Below, one piece after another: positions 1 to 9,465 of a stretch of DNA of 64,000 nt; the first letter of the stretch is position 1; every line of letters starts with the position of its first letter. The stretch is from Methylococcaceae bacterium (GTDB taxonomy: Bacteria; Pseudomonadota; Gammaproteobacteria; Methylococcales; Methylomonadaceae): assembly GCA_016715325.1 (NCBI GenBank), contig JADKAL010000002.1:1-64000 (forward strand), in the 5' to 3' direction. The translations under genes were made by a program, and so were the position numbers. The notes beneath the pieces were generated by a model, which made no database searches, was not told where the DNA came from, and saw only the letters and a list, made by a program, of their open reading frames with translations.

Positions 1-2440
1 GCAGCTTGGACCTTACTAGCGCGGCTGACAGCAGCAATATTGGGAGGCACCTCAGTCCAAGGAAGCCCGCAACTGTGACCGGTATCGAAAACGTCGTTCT
101 TCAGGGTTCATTTAACGCCAATCTGACTGGTAACGCTCTCAACAACCGCTTGGTAGGCAACAGCGGTAATAATACGTTGAATGGAGCGGCTGGCAACGAT
201 ATTCTGGATACCGGCGCAGGCGGGGTCGATACATTGCAAGGCGGCGCCGGCGACGATACCTATATCGTCAGAATAGGCGCGACTGCTACGATTACCGACA
301 GCGCAGGCACCAACGATTTGGTGAAAAGTTTTGTAGATGTAAACGTAGCGGCTTTAGTTGCCGGTCAAGGGGTCGAGAAGGTAAATTTATTAGGCTCAGG
401 CAATGCTAGTATAATAGCCAATACACTTGTTAACATTCTAAATGGCAACAGCGGAAACAATACAATCAATGCCGGCGCCGGTGCCGATACCGTAAACGGC
501 GGCGCCGGGGACGACACATTGAACGGCGAAGCCGATAACGATATTTTAAACGGCGGCGACGGCCTTGATCAGATAAGCGGCGGCGACGGTAACGACACCA
601 TCACCGCCGGCGCAGGCAACGACGGTTTGTCCGGCGATGCGGGTAACGACAATCTGAATGGTGGTGACGGCGACGATGTCATCTCGCCGGCGCGGGGATT
701 GATATCTTAACTGGCGGCGCAGGTACTAACACTTTGAACGGCGGCGCCGGCAACGACACCTATATCGTATCGAGCGCTACCGATACTGTGACCGGCGAAG
801 CAGCGACGGTGGGCGAACTGGATATCGTTCAATTCAACGGCACGACCGCCGGCACATTAGTTGTCGGCGACAATATCGAAACCATTACTTTGCTGGGTAC
901 GAGTAATATCGGGGCAAACGCGGGCGCTACTACCGTTGCTCACACAATGACCGGTAACTCTGGAAATAACGTGTTAACCGGCGGTAGTCTTGCGGATACC
1001 ATCACTGGCAACGCCGGTAACGACTCCTTAACCGGTAACGGCGGTAACGATAACATAACCGGCGGCGACGGCAACGATAACATGAGCGGCGACGCCGGTA
1101 ACGACACCTTGAACGGCGGCAATGGCGACGATACGATCAATGGCGGCGTCGGTAACGATAACATGACCGGCAGCGACGGCAACGATATCATGAACGGTAA
1201 CGACGATAACGACATCCTGAACGGCGGCAATGGCGATGATACGATCAATGGCGGCGCCGGTAACGACACCATCACTGCAGGAGCGGCTTCAACGGTTCCA
1301 GCGGACGATAACCTGAATGCCTTAAACGGCGGTGCGGGCGCCGACATCTACAATGTAACCAATTCTTCCGACACAATTACCGACCTGACAGTTAGCACTT
1401 TGGCAGCCGAACGCGATACCGTGAACTTTAGCGGTACAACAGGCACACTCACCGTCGGTAATAACATAGAAATCATCAATTTGTTAGGCACCGCTGCGGC
1501 TAATCTTGGCGTCACCTTGTCGGGAACAACCGTAGCCCACACCATTACGGGCGATGCTGGGAACAATAGCATTACGGGCGGCAGCGGGATCGATACCATC
1601 AATGCAGGGACTCGGTAACGACACGATCTCCGCCGGCGCAGGCAACGATCATCAACGGCGGTACAGGCGCGGATGGCATGACCGGCGGCGATGGTTCGGA
1701 TACCTTTACGATCGATAATGCTGCCGATACCGTGACCGACGCGGCTGCTGACGGCGATTTGGATATCGTGAATATCGGCACCTTTACTACGGCTCCGGTT
1801 ACCGCCGTTACCTTCGATTTCAGCGGGGCAGGCGACGGCGTTGAAAATATCAATATCCTCAACGCGCATTTGATCAACGTGACCGCTAACGGTATGGCCA
1901 ATATTATAAACGGCAATGCGCTAGCGAATGTAATCAACGCAGGCGCAGGCATAGACACCATTAACGCCGGCGGCGGTAACGACACGATTACCGGCGGCGC
2001 AGGCAAAGATACGGTAATTACCGGTACCGGTAACGATAAGATCGTATTTAATGCAGGTGTAGCCGATACCGTTGCGGCAGCTGCTTCGATTGCCGGTGTC
2101 GATAAATATACCGATTTGGTCTTGAACGCCGGAACGGCCGATACGATCGACTTAACGGTGGCTGTCGCAAATGTGGGGTGCCAAGGTAACCGGGGCATTG
2201 AATGAAACGAAGTTTATAGCTGATATGGAGACGCTGCTTACCACAACCGATGCCGGATTCGTCAACTTCGCTGGCGGCATCGATGCGGCTATCGTCGTCG
2301 GCGATGCAACCGGCAGCTTGAGCGGTAAAAGCTTTTTGGCGGTCGACCTGGATCAAAGCGGCACGTTCACAGCCACCGATTTCGTTATCGAAATCACGGG
2401 TTCGACGGTCACTTCGTTAACTACAGCAACTTTCGTTTAA
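1..2440 (+). pseudogene. RTX (hemolysin-type calcium-binding repeat) protein, 3' part, frameshifted
   Basis: The gene enters from the left edge and is read in pieces at 6-710, 734-1618, 1678-2205 and 2171-2440. All pieces are rich in GGxGxDxL nonapeptides (for example GGAGNDTLNGG), which fold into calcium-binding beta-rolls in secreted RTX proteins. The last piece (GVDKYTDLVLNAG onward, ending at 2440) lacks repeats and looks like the C-terminal tail that carries the type I secretion signal. The pieces join in sense if single bases are corrected: one missing near 685-690, one extra near 1608, another indel near 1650, and one extra G in the GGGG run near 2175. No type I transporter gene is in the window. 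The function (adhesin, S-layer or enzyme) cannot be told from the repeats alone. The gene is either decayed or contains sequencing errors. Confidence 0.85.
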
Positions 2441-2465
2441 CAACGTAGCGAAGTAGCTTCATCCT

Positions 2466-2507
2466 CAAAAAGCCCCATTCCGATAATCGGGATGGGGCTT
2501 TTTTATT
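2466..2507 (+). terminator. Rho-independent terminator after the RTX gene
   Basis: A GC-rich hairpin (AAAGCCCCATTCCGA paired with TCGGGATGGGGCTTT, one mismatch) is followed by a T run. It starts about 25 bases after the RTX stop codon. Confidence 0.9.
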
Positions 2508-2554
2508 GCCTAGCTGTTTTAGCAATTAAGTCTTCGGCTAAAAGCTTTTAGGCG

Positions 2555-3256
2555 TCATCGTTTTGTGAAAATCAAATCCCAAACGCCGTGACCTAAGCGT
2601 AATCCACGCCGCTCGAATTTAGTTAACGGCCGGTATTCAGGCCGCGCGCAATAATTATTGGCAGGGCTGTTATTTAAAAAGCGAACATCGCCGTATAAAA
2701 CGTCCAACATGGCTTTCGCATAAGGTTCCCAGTCGGTTGCGGCATGAAAATAACCGCCGGGCTTTAGTTTTTTTGCCAATAGATCGAGAAAACTTGCTTG
2801 AACGATGCGTCTTTTGTGATGTTTTTTTTTCGGCCAGGGATCCGGGAAAACAGATGTACAGCCGATAAGCCGTTATCAGCCAAATTATCGATCAAAATTT
2901 CGATGGCGTCATGACAATAAATTCTAACGTTGGTTGTACCGGCCTGTTCGAGTTGAATAATTAAATGGCCGACGCCGGGCCGATGCACTTCAATCCCTAT
3001 GTAGTCCTTATCGGGATTGGCTGCCGCCAGCTTAGCAAGACATTCGCCGTTGCCGAAACCGATTTCTACGCACAAATCTGCATTTCGGCCGAAAACAAGC
3101 GCTTTATCTAGCTTTTGAGCGACGTCGAGACAATATTTATTCCAGAAATTATCTAAAGCGAATTGCTGACCTGGGGTAATTCGGCCTTGGCGGCAGGATA
3201 AAACTGCGGATTTTTCTAAGAGGGGAAATTTCGGTATCTTGAGAATTAATATGCAT
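2555..3256 (-). pseudogene. trmB: tRNA (guanine-N7-)-methyltransferase TrmB, two frameshifts
   Basis: TrmB methylates G46 of tRNAs with S-adenosylmethionine. Motifs in order along the minus strand are IRSF near the N-terminus, CVEIGFGNGE (SAM-binding loop), the family signature [12 protein letters not shown] (after frame correction), and the C-terminal [20 protein letters not shown] start at 3256 gives about 233 residues, the normal family length. The reading frame is broken twice: one extra C near 3195 (CTGCCGCC) and one missing T near 2843 in the T run before CCCGGATCC. Open pieces are 2555-2779, 2764-3075 and 3149-3256. Because the protein is complete after two one-base corrections in short runs, sequencing error is a serious alternative to a true pseudogene. 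Confidence 0.85.
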
Positions 3257-3380
3257 AAAGGATGTGCATTTTTTGCACTGAATAATGTTCCTAAAATTTA
3301 GGGCATTATAATGGCTTGATCGAAGTTTGGCACGGATGTGCAAAGATAAGCTATGTCGCTATGAAATCAATTTAGAAGTC

Positions 3381-3421
3381 GATTTCATTCGTAGTGATCG
3401 AGGGACACTACGAACGAAATC
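3381..3421. repeat. Palindromic hairpin repeat
   Basis: Two 16-base arms (GATTTCATTCGTAGTG and CACTACGAACGAAATC) pair with one mismatch around a 9-base loop, between the trmB start and the end of the exported-protein gene. The sequence resembles the dispersed TTCGTxxTGA/CGAACG elements elsewhere in the window (for example 50132-50238). Confidence 0.7.
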
Positions 3422-3460
3422 AATTTATTACATAAAATTAATAGTAGCCAAACGGCAATT

Positions 3461-4078
3461 TTAAGGTTTCAATCGCGCCAAAGGCCCCCAGTTTTTTGCA
3501 AATTGGGCGGTGTTCAATACCTGAATTCCGGCGTGATGTTCGCCGTTAAACGGTGTTACCGCCGGATTACAGCCTGCATTAGCTGCATCGGTTGGCGAAT
3601 TGAACCACAGACCGAGATGGAAGGTATGAACGGGGGCTGTTGCCGGATTCGTTGCGGCATCAGGGAATGTGCCGGTCTTGTGTACAGAAGGCGCAACGTC
3701 GCTGCCGAGGGCGACAATAAACGTTTCGATATTAAATCGCCCGACGAAATCGGCGACGCCTACGCCGTTGGCATCGGTTTCAATATCGCCTTGATACCAG
3801 GATAACCCGAAAGGAGCCTCAGGGGTTTGAATAACAAAAAAATCGAAATTTGTTTTAGGCGGCAGATTTCTTACGACAACATGCATATTTTCTACCGGTC
3901 CCAGCGAACTGACGGTTACTGTTCCGGATGCATAGGGCAAGCAGGTCAGTGCTCCTTTTGAAGGCTGCATTTTGAAAATAAAATTTTCCCCCGCCGATAC
4001 GGGTTCGGCGGTTAGTCCTGCCAATGCGGTTGTTGCAAGAAGCGCGGCGGTTAATATGTTTTGTTTTAAAGATTTCAT
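3461..4078 (-). CDS. Exported protein of unknown function
   Basis: The 205-residue product begins with a clear signal peptide (MKSLKQNILTAALLATTALA, predicted cleavage after the ALAG/VSAG region), so it is probably periplasmic or secreted. The mature part is about 175 residues with many short beta-prone stretches (VTVSSLGPVENMHVVVRNLP) and two cysteines far apart. I do not recognise a family with certainty; the pattern resembles small beta-sandwich exported proteins. It lies 105 bases downstream of the outer-membrane barrel gene on the same strand and may be the last gene of the sigma/anti-sigma operon. Confidence 0.7.
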   Translation of the reverse strand: MKSLKQNILTAALLATTALAGLTAEPVSAGENFIFKMQPSKGALTCLPYASGTVTVSSLGPVENMHVVVRNLPPKTNFDFFVIQTPEAPFGLSWYQGDIETDANGVGVADFVGRFNIETFIVALGSDVAPSVHKTGTFPDAATNPATAPVHTFHLGLWFNSPTDAANAGCNPAVTPFNGEHHAGIQVLNTAQFAKNWGPLARLKP

Positions 4079-4183
4079 GGTATTTCCTCATAGTTGTTAG
4101 TAGCAAAATAATGGGAAGCTTCTCAGCTCCCTCATCTCGTTATTTCTGCTCAAGCGAGGAAATGTTCAAATTATTTTCGCGTT

Positions 4184-5515
4184 TTAATAAGAAAATTGCA
4201 GATAAGCCCAAAATCTCGTTAAATCGGAGGCTTGGCCGGTATTATCGTTGCGTATCAAATTAACGGTGTTTGAGTCGGCGTAATAACCGGCATACTTAAT
4301 GCCGGCGAGAAAATGTGGACCGAAAGTCCGTTCGGCCAAAAAATCCCATTCATGACCGTAATCGTAGTTATCGCGGTCGGACAGGAAGCGATGATAAACG
4401 GCGCTCAATTGAATGCCGGAGAGCTTACCGGACAGTGTTACGAAATGATCCTGAATACCGTCGCCGGGAGTGATTAAAAACCGGTCGGCAAATCCTTGAA
4501 AGGCATGGTTAGTCCCTAACGGCGTTTGAAAAGCGCGAACGTCGCCATCGCCTTCCAGCCGTTCGTAAGTATATTTTAACCCTACATTTTCCAGAGTTTC
4601 CCCGACTGTGTAATTGGCGCCGATTTCCGCCAGCGCATAATTCTCCGAGATGGCGTTCGGATTATTACTGTAATCCTGCTGATGAGCGAATTCTCCGGCA
4701 TAATTCAGTCGTAAATCTTTTGCGATAACCTTATCGCCTTGCAGCCGCAAGCCGCTCGTTGCGGTTGAAAAATGTCTTGCAGTCGATGAAGTAAATTCCA
4801 ATAGATACAGATAACCTTCCAACTTTAGAGTAGGCCAAGCGTTGTATTGAACATTCAAGGCATGGCTGTTGGAGCGGAAGTCGTCGGCATCGGGTAAGGG
4901 ATTGTTTTCGCCGAAAATTCTATTAACGTTCCAGAAATAGCTGTAGTCGATCACAGTCTGTGGAACGGCTAAGCTTAAAACTCGCGCTGCATCGAAACTT
5001 TGCTGATGTTGACGGAAACTTACATCGCCCAAAAAACGCTGCTGGACGCCGGTGCGATGGTTGAATTGTTGCCGCCCTAACGTTACGATCGTTTTAGGCA
5101 AGCCTCCGAAGCGTAAATTATATTGCTGAATCTCCGTGCTTTCGGCATCGGCTATCACCGCACGATCAGGATAGTTATTCGACCCGTCGTTATACAGTGC
5201 ATCGTCGCCCACCACACGGACATCCTGGATTTGGAAATACAAACTCGTGTCGTAGAAGTCAGCGGTTCGATATCCGACAGCGCTTCTTAAGGTGGACGCA
5301 TAGGCTTCTTTCAGCGATAAACGATTATCGTCGGCGTATTCAAAACGATAGCGCAGGAAAATATCCGGTTTCCCGGAAATCAAGCTGGTCCAAAGCGTTT
5401 CTTCAGCCTTTACAGGACTGGATAAGCCGCAATTTAGAATCAAAAATAAAACAAGACTTACTGCCCGTCGGCTTAATCTTTGAGTGTGTACGTTGAAATT
5501 TTTAAAAGAAACCAT
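4184..5515 (-). CDS. Outer-membrane beta-barrel, alginate-export (AlgE-like) family
   Basis: The 443-residue product has an N-terminal signal peptide (hydrophobic VSLVLFLILNCGLSS, roughly residues 18-32, then a VKAEE junction). It continues as alternating amphipathic strands typical of a porin: FLRYRFEYADDN, LYFQIQDVRVVGD, TIVTLGRQQFNHRTGVQQRFLGDV, KLEGYLYLLEF, GLKYTYERLEGD. It ends in an aromatic residue (YLQFSY), the usual barrel-assembly signal. The ALGRQ/LGRQQF strand and overall length fit the alginate-export domain family, whose members are often general porins rather than alginate exporters. It is the fourth gene of the operon behind the ECF sigma factor, 9 bases after the protease gene, so it may be the envelope output of that regulator. 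The substrate is unknown. Confidence 0.75.
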   Translation of the reverse strand: MVSFKNFNVHTQRLSRRAVSLVLFLILNCGLSSPVKAEETLWTSLISGKPDIFLRYRFEYADDNRLSLKEAYASTLRSAVGYRTADFYDTSLYFQIQDVRVVGDDALYNDGSNNYPDRAVIADAESTEIQQYNLRFGGLPKTIVTLGRQQFNHRTGVQQRFLGDVSFRQHQQSFDAARVLSLAVPQTVIDYSYFWNVNRIFGENNPLPDADDFRSNSHALNVQYNAWPTLKLEGYLYLLEFTSSTARHFSTATSGLRLQGDKVIAKDLRLNYAGEFAHQQDYSNNPNAISENYALAEIGANYTVGETLENVGLKYTYERLEGDGDVRAFQTPLGTNHAFQGFADRFLITPGDGIQDHFVTLSGKLSGIQLSAVYHRFLSDRDNYDYGHEWDFLAERTFGPHFLAGIKYAGYYADSNTVNLIRNDNTGQASDLTRFWAYLQFSY

Positions 5516-5524
5516 CTATCCGTT

Positions 5525-6754
5525 TTAACATTCATCACTTTTACCAATGCGTTTGATAATAGCGCAAATGTCGAGAACAGATAAGTCGGTTGCCTCGGCA
5601 CGACCGTTTTTATGAAGATAATCTTTGATTTGATCCGGTGAAAGCTGCGGATTGAGTTCGAGCAGCAGGGCGACAATTCCGCTCACATGTGCCGTCGCCA
5701 GCGAACTGCCGGAGACGAAATCGTATCCTTCTTTAGGAATGGTGGTAAGAATATCGACACCCGGTGCGGCGACAGTTTGCGGGTAACGCTTCAACCACAC
5801 CGGTGCGGCGGTTTTACCGTCAGGATCGGCAGAAATGACCGGTATGGCTAACGATGAATCGGCGGGGAAACCCGGATTGGGGGCTTTCTCCAACGCCGCT
5901 GCAATAACCGTGATGCCTCTTGCATGCGCGGTTTCGAGTAATTGTTTCATCAGCTTATCATCAGGCCCCGCCAAACTGAGATTGATCACTTTGGCACGCT
6001 GATTGATGGCTGCATCCAAGGCTTTAGCTAATGTCCAACTGCTGCATTGCGCTTTGGCGTGTTGACTTTCAGGATACCAGCAAGCTTTATAGACGGCGAT
6101 GTCGGCTTCCGGCGCAATGCCGTAAATACCGATACCGTCGTTCGCGCGGGCGGCAATCACGCCGGTTACGGCCGTGCCGTGCCGGTCGCGGGTAAAGCTT
6201 CGATCCCCGCCTTCGACGAAATTGGCGGATTCTACAATTCGATCCTTCAGATCGGGATGGTTTTTTTCTGCGCCGGTATCGATAACTGCGATTTTTACGC
6301 CTTTGCCGGTGGCAAGCCGATGCGCTCTGTCGGAATGTGTTAATTGTGGACCGTAACTTAAAGCAGCCATCTCGTCGCTTTCGCCGCCTTGAATGCCCTC
6401 GAATACTTGGTTTTCCTGCACCAGTCCGATGCGTTTATCCGCTTTGAGCTTTTCAATCGTATCTGCGAACGGCTGATGCTCGGGAATTTTGTAAACCAAA
6501 CAGTCCACGCCGATAGCGCTTAGCGGAAACTCGCCGGTTTCCTCAATAGCGTGTCGATGAGCAAGTTCCGATTTTATAGCGGACCATTGCGGTTTTAACC
6601 GGTCCGGCAAAGTAACCAAGACTTGTCGCGCTAGCATTTGTTTAGGAACGCCGTCGTTATCCGATAGCAACCTATCCGTAAACTGCGAACAGGCGCTAAG
6701 CCAGAGAGAGGCTGCACCAAGTAATAGCGATAATCCGCGCGATTTGTTTATCAT
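5525..6754 (-). CDS. Subtilisin-like (S8) serine protease lipoprotein
   Basis: The 409-residue product starts with a lipoprotein signal peptide ending in a lipobox (LSAC, Cys22), so it is probably membrane-anchored in the periplasm. Residues about 40-120 resemble a subtilase prodomain. The catalytic triad is visible: Asp159 (AVIDTG), His192 (RHGTAVTGVIAA) and Ser351 (VSGSSLATAHVSG). The oxyanion-hole Asn of subtilisins (AAGN) seems replaced: the matching stretch reads VIAAALEKAPNPGFPA, putting Leu at about position 288. That would lower activity if the alignment is right. The start overlaps the anti-sigma stop (ATGA), showing translational coupling. Context suggests a role in envelope signalling or turnover with the anti-sigma factor and barrel. 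Confidence 0.88.
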   Translation of the reverse strand: MINKSRGLSLLLGAASLWLSACSQFTDRLLSDNDGVPKQMLARQVLVTLPDRLKPQWSAIKSELAHRHAIEETGEFPLSAIGVDCLVYKIPEHQPFADTIEKLKADKRIGLVQENQVFEGIQGGESDEMAALSYGPQLTHSDRAHRLATGKGVKIAVIDTGAEKNHPDLKDRIVESANFVEGGDRSFTRDRHGTAVTGVIAARANDGIGIYGIAPEADIAVYKACWYPESQHAKAQCSSWTLAKALDAAINQRAKVINLSLAGPDDKLMKQLLETAHARGITVIAAALEKAPNPGFPADSSLAIPVISADPDGKTAAPVWLKRYPQTVAAPGVDILTTIPKEGYDFVSGSSLATAHVSGIVALLLELNPQLSPDQIKDYLHKNGRAEATDLSVLDICAIIKRIGKSDEC

Positions 6755-7479
6755 TCGCCTGATGCTTGATCCATTAAGAGTACGAGACGAACGCTTTTAT
6801 TCGCACGAAACGCCGCCATCGCTTGGACAACATTATCTTTATCGACTTCAACCGTAAACGCGCCGACAGCAGAAGGACCTTGCCTGACTTGCGCTTTAGT
6901 TTCTTTCAGCAAGTCGGACAATGCCTTAACCGACATGTCGGCGTCGAATACGACACGAACGACATTGGCGACTTTTTTATCCGTGGATTCGGCATTCGAA
7001 AGGGTCTCGAAACTAGTCGATTTCAGCGGGCCCAGTTGATGCGGCAGAACCAAAAAGCCGATAATGCCTGCAATGGCGAAGGTTTCAGCCGCTAACGTCC
7101 AACGAACCAACGACGGCGTTTGCGAAAAATAGCCGGACAAGCGTTGAAAAAAACTAGGCTTATTCGGCGTTTTAAGCGGAATTTCGTTTGATAAAGCAAT
7201 TGCGTCGACTTTTTCGTTAGCTTCCAACACATCCAATGCGTTCATCAACCGGCTAAAGTGCGCCGGCGAAGGTTGCCATTCGGTTTGAACGGATGCAGGC
7301 TTTTGCGCTAACGTTCGGCATTCCGCCAGTGTTTGGCGGCAATGTTCGCAGCTTTTCAAATGACTGTCGACGGTTTTCCGTTCATCGGCAGACAGCGTAC
7401 CCTTTACATACCAAGGGATGAGTTCGGCCATTTCAGCGTGGTTGTTGCCGGGCCTATTGTTTTGTTCATGCATACTCAT
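6751..7479 (-). CDS. Zinc-finger anti-sigma factor (transmembrane)
   Basis: The preferred start is the ATG at 7479, which overlaps the sigma-factor stop (ATGA) and has a GAGGTG ribosome-binding site. Upstream in-frame starts lie inside the sigma gene. The product has about 242 residues. A zf-HC2 type motif is near the N-terminus (HLKSCEHCRQTL: H-x3-C-x2-C). One membrane segment follows (TFAIAGIIGFLVLPHQL). The C-terminal periplasmic part (VVRVVFDADMSVKALSDLL ... VGAFTVEVDKDNVVQAMAAF) resembles the small prodomain/inhibitor-like fold found in subtilase propeptides. The family binds and inhibits its cognate ECF sigma factor. The next gene encodes an S8 protease, which makes a regulatory link plausible but unproven. 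Confidence 0.85.
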   Translation of the reverse strand: MSMHEQNNRPGNNHAEMAELIPWYVKGTLSADERKTVDSHLKSCEHCRQTLAECRTLAQKPASVQTEWQPSPAHFSRLMNALDVLEANEKVDAIALSNEIPLKTPNKPSFFQRLSGYFSQTPSLVRWTLAAETFAIAGIIGFLVLPHQLGPLKSTSFETLSNAESTDKKVANVVRVVFDADMSVKALSDLLKETKAQVRQGPSAVGAFTVEVDKDNVVQAMAAFRANKSVRLVLLMDQASGE

Positions 7480-8111
7480 AAAAACACCTCTTCCGATGCT
7501 GCTAGGTTGAAACCCTTTTTCGCGAGCAATTCCGCCATGCGCTTTCGCGCATGAAATAAACGGGTCTTGACCGTGTTGATCGGACAGCCTGTAATATCGG
7601 CAATTTCTTGATAGGTAAAATCCTCGGTAAAACACAGCTCGATTACGGTCTGATGATCGGGAGATAATTTATCGAACGCCCATGCCATCGCCTCGCCGAG
7701 CTGCCAGCCCATCACTGTCCGTTCGGGGTTGCCGGACCCTGTGTGACCGGTCTTTTCGTTGTCGTTACCTTCGTCCTCTTCGCCGTCGAATTCGCCGGTG
7801 TCATCGTCCAGCGACTCCATCCTATGGCGCTGGTAGCGTTCGATTACTTTAAGCCCTTTATTATGGGCAATCCCGAATAACCAAGTCGATAAACGACCTT
7901 TATCGGGTTCGTAACGATCCGCTTGTTGCCAAACCGTCAACATGAAATCGTTTACCGCTTCGTCAACCCAATCCTCGTTTTTTAATAATTTCATAAAAAA
8001 CCGGCCGAAATTCTGGGAATATAAATAATAAAATTCTTCGAACGCCTTCCTATCTTTCGTTGCGATGCGTTTCAGCAACGCAATACCCACTGTTTCATCA
8101 ATAGGATTCAC
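7476..8111 (-). CDS. ECF-type RNA polymerase sigma factor (RpoE-like)
   Basis: The 211-residue product has the two ECF domains. Region 2 is about residues 20-95 (EEFYYLYSQNFGRFFMKLL ... STWLFGIAHNKGLKVIERY). Region 4 is about residues 140-195 (LSPDHQTVIELCFTEDFTYQEIADITGCPINTVKTRLFHARKRM) and includes the helix-turn-helix. An acidic linker (DDDTGEFDGEEDEGNDNE) separates them. It directs transcription of a specific regulon, usually including its own operon. It is the first of four coupled genes: sigma, anti-sigma, S8 protease and outer-membrane barrel. A TATAAT-like box lies about 35 bases upstream of the start on the minus strand, but I could not find a convincing partner box. Confidence 0.93.
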   Translation of the reverse strand: MNPIDETVGIALLKRIATKDRKAFEEFYYLYSQNFGRFFMKLLKNEDWVDEAVNDFMLTVWQQADRYEPDKGRLSTWLFGIAHNKGLKVIERYQRHRMESLDDDTGEFDGEEDEGNDNEKTGHTGSGNPERTVMGWQLGEAMAWAFDKLSPDHQTVIELCFTEDFTYQEIADITGCPINTVKTRLFHARKRMAELLAKKGFNLAASEEVFL

Positions 8112-8196
8112 TTGATTCTCCCGTACAAAATGAATCTGAAGTACGGAATTATAACAAACGAATCGGCTTGGTCCGGTTTAACTCGTTGACATGCTT

Positions 8197-8236
8197 TTAA
8201 AAAACCCTAACCCGTAGCAGTTACCTATCGGGTTAG
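8197..8236 (-). terminator. Probable terminator after the 8282-8797 gene
   Basis: Read on the minus strand, CTAACCCG and CGGGTTAG pair around a 14-base loop. They are followed by GGTTTTTTT, a T run as expected for rho-independent termination. Confidence 0.65.
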
Positions 8237-8281
8237 ATAAACGGAGGAGTACAAGTTTGGCTATCGATATAAAATTAAAGA

Positions 8282-8797
8282 TTAAGGCTCGTCTATCGTA
8301 ATCGATGCAATGCCGGAGTTAGGATCGCCAACCCCCTTACGCGGGATTTTGCAAACGACCACATAAGCACCTCTGTCCAACTCGGTTACCGGTGTCAATG
8401 TTAAAATCGTGCCGTTGGAGTTTGTACCGGAAGTGCCGACAGTCGCTCCGTTGATGACCGAATTACCGGATTGGCTCATGCTCCGTGCGCTACAAGTAAT
8501 ATCGCCGTCGCCTAATAACAAGGAACTGTTATCGATCACAACCGCTTTTATACTTAACGGTGCCGCAACGACATTGTCTCTCACCAAAGGACATAAAACA
8601 TTTGCAGCTGCGGTGGTGCTTGCGTTGAAGATACGTCCGCGGTCATCGCGTATGACACTGCCGGTCAGCGCTGTACAACTTGTCGCCGCAATCGTCTTTT
8701 CATCGCCCGCACTGGCGGGCGCGCTGTAAATTACGCTCAGGCTTGAAGCCAGTAACACAAAATAAGCCATTTTTTTGAGTTGGTTTTGAATTTTCAT
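8282..8797 (-). CDS. Exported protein of unknown function
   Basis: The 171-residue product has a signal peptide (MAYFVLLASSLSVIYSAPASAG, cleavage probably after ASA), so the mature part is periplasmic or secreted. The mature protein has about 140 residues with four cysteines (TSCTAL, VLCPLV, ITCSAR, VVCKIP) that could form two disulfides. It is rich in Ser/Thr/Val, suggesting a beta-sandwich. I do not recognise the family. It is monocistronic between the sigma-factor operon and the toxin-antitoxin pair, with its own hairpin terminator downstream. Confidence 0.65.
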   Translation of the reverse strand: MKIQNQLKKMAYFVLLASSLSVIYSAPASAGDEKTIAATSCTALTGSVIRDDRGRIFNASTTAAANVLCPLVRDNVVAAPLSIKAVVIDNSSLLLGDGDITCSARSMSQSGNSVINGATVGTSGTNSNGTILTLTPVTELDRGAYVVVCKIPRKGVGDPNSGIASITIDEP

Positions 8798-8944
8798 TTT
8801 TCACCTCTGAGAATCGTAAAGTTAATGGGATTAAGGAGGGAAGATTTCGCCCTCAACCGTTATTGCTTTCGAGGCGGGAAAATGTTCTAAGGAAATGTAA
8901 AATTATTTTCTTGAAGGCTAAAAAAATAGCGTGGAGATTTGGAG

Positions 8945-9205
8945 TTATTCATAATGCGTCCACATTCGAATTACCTTAACCGCTTGTTCTTCTTCCAATA
9001 GCTGGTAAACCAAGCGGTGTTGAATGTTGATTCTTCTTGAGTAAGCGCCGGTTAAATCACCCACCAATTTTTCATAAGGCGGTGGCGTCTGGTACGGATT
9101 ATTTTGTATGATGTCTAATAGTGCTTTTGTTTTTTCTTTAAGTCCGGCAGCGGCTATTTTTTTCGCGTCCTTTGCTGCTTGCTTCGTAAAGTAAAGCTGC
9201 CACAT
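8945..9205 (-). CDS. yoeB: Toxin YoeB (RelE superfamily mRNA interferase)
   Basis: The product has 86 residues from the ATG at 9205, which shares one base with the antitoxin stop (TAATG). An upstream in-frame start lies inside the antitoxin gene. YoeB cleaves mRNA in the ribosomal A site. The family's functional residues can be seen: Glu45 (PYEKL), Arg64 (IQHRLVY), His84 and Tyr85 (MWTHYE at the C-terminus). The length matches E. coli YoeB (84 residues). It is translationally coupled to the yefM-like antitoxin and should be controlled by the shared operator near 9472-9492. Confidence 0.93.
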   Translation of the reverse strand: MWQLYFTKQAAKDAKKIAAAGLKEKTKALLDIIQNNPYQTPPPYEKLVGDLTGAYSRRINIQHRLVYQLLEEEQAVKVIRMWTHYE

Positions 9206-9447
9206 TACCAATCGAGTTCTTGCTGACAATTTTCAAGTTTCGTAGCCAAACCTTCGCGGATGGATTCACCCATTCCAGGCACGGATAACAAGTAAAGCGT
9301 TTCGTTAATTGCATTCCAATCGGATTCGGCCAGCAAAACCGCGTTATGCCGTTTGCTGGTGATAAGAATGGGTTTATGGGTTTCCGCCGTTTCATCAATC
9401 AAACTATACAGCTTAGAGCGGGCTTCAGTTGCATTGAGGGTCGTCAT
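9205..9447 (-). CDS. yefM: Antitoxin of the YefM/Phd family
   Basis: The product has 80 residues from the ATG at 9447, with an AGGTGC ribosome-binding site; an upstream in-frame start has no comparable site. The N-terminus MTTLNATEARSKLYSLIDE is the typical Phd/YefM DNA-binding fold start. It is followed by HKPILITSKRHNAVLLAESDW, the conserved middle of YefM. The C-terminus (about residues 55-80) should wrap around and neutralise YoeB. It precedes yoeB with a one-base overlap. The protein, with YoeB as co-repressor, normally represses its own promoter. Confidence 0.92.
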   Translation of the reverse strand: MTTLNATEARSKLYSLIDETAETHKPILITSKRHNAVLLAESDWNAINETLYLLSVPGMGESIREGLATKLENCQQELDW

Positions 9448-9465
9448 AAAAAGCACCTTCTAAAA

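Noticed and set aside
940..2356. Minus-strand open frames opposite the RTX repeats
   Set aside because: They are Pro/Ser/Leu-rich mirror translations of the GGxGxD repeat and have no start signal.
2171..2440. Separate small exported gene after the RTX repeats
   Set aside because: It continues the RTX frame after removing one G from the GGGG run, so it is the C-terminal end of the same gene.
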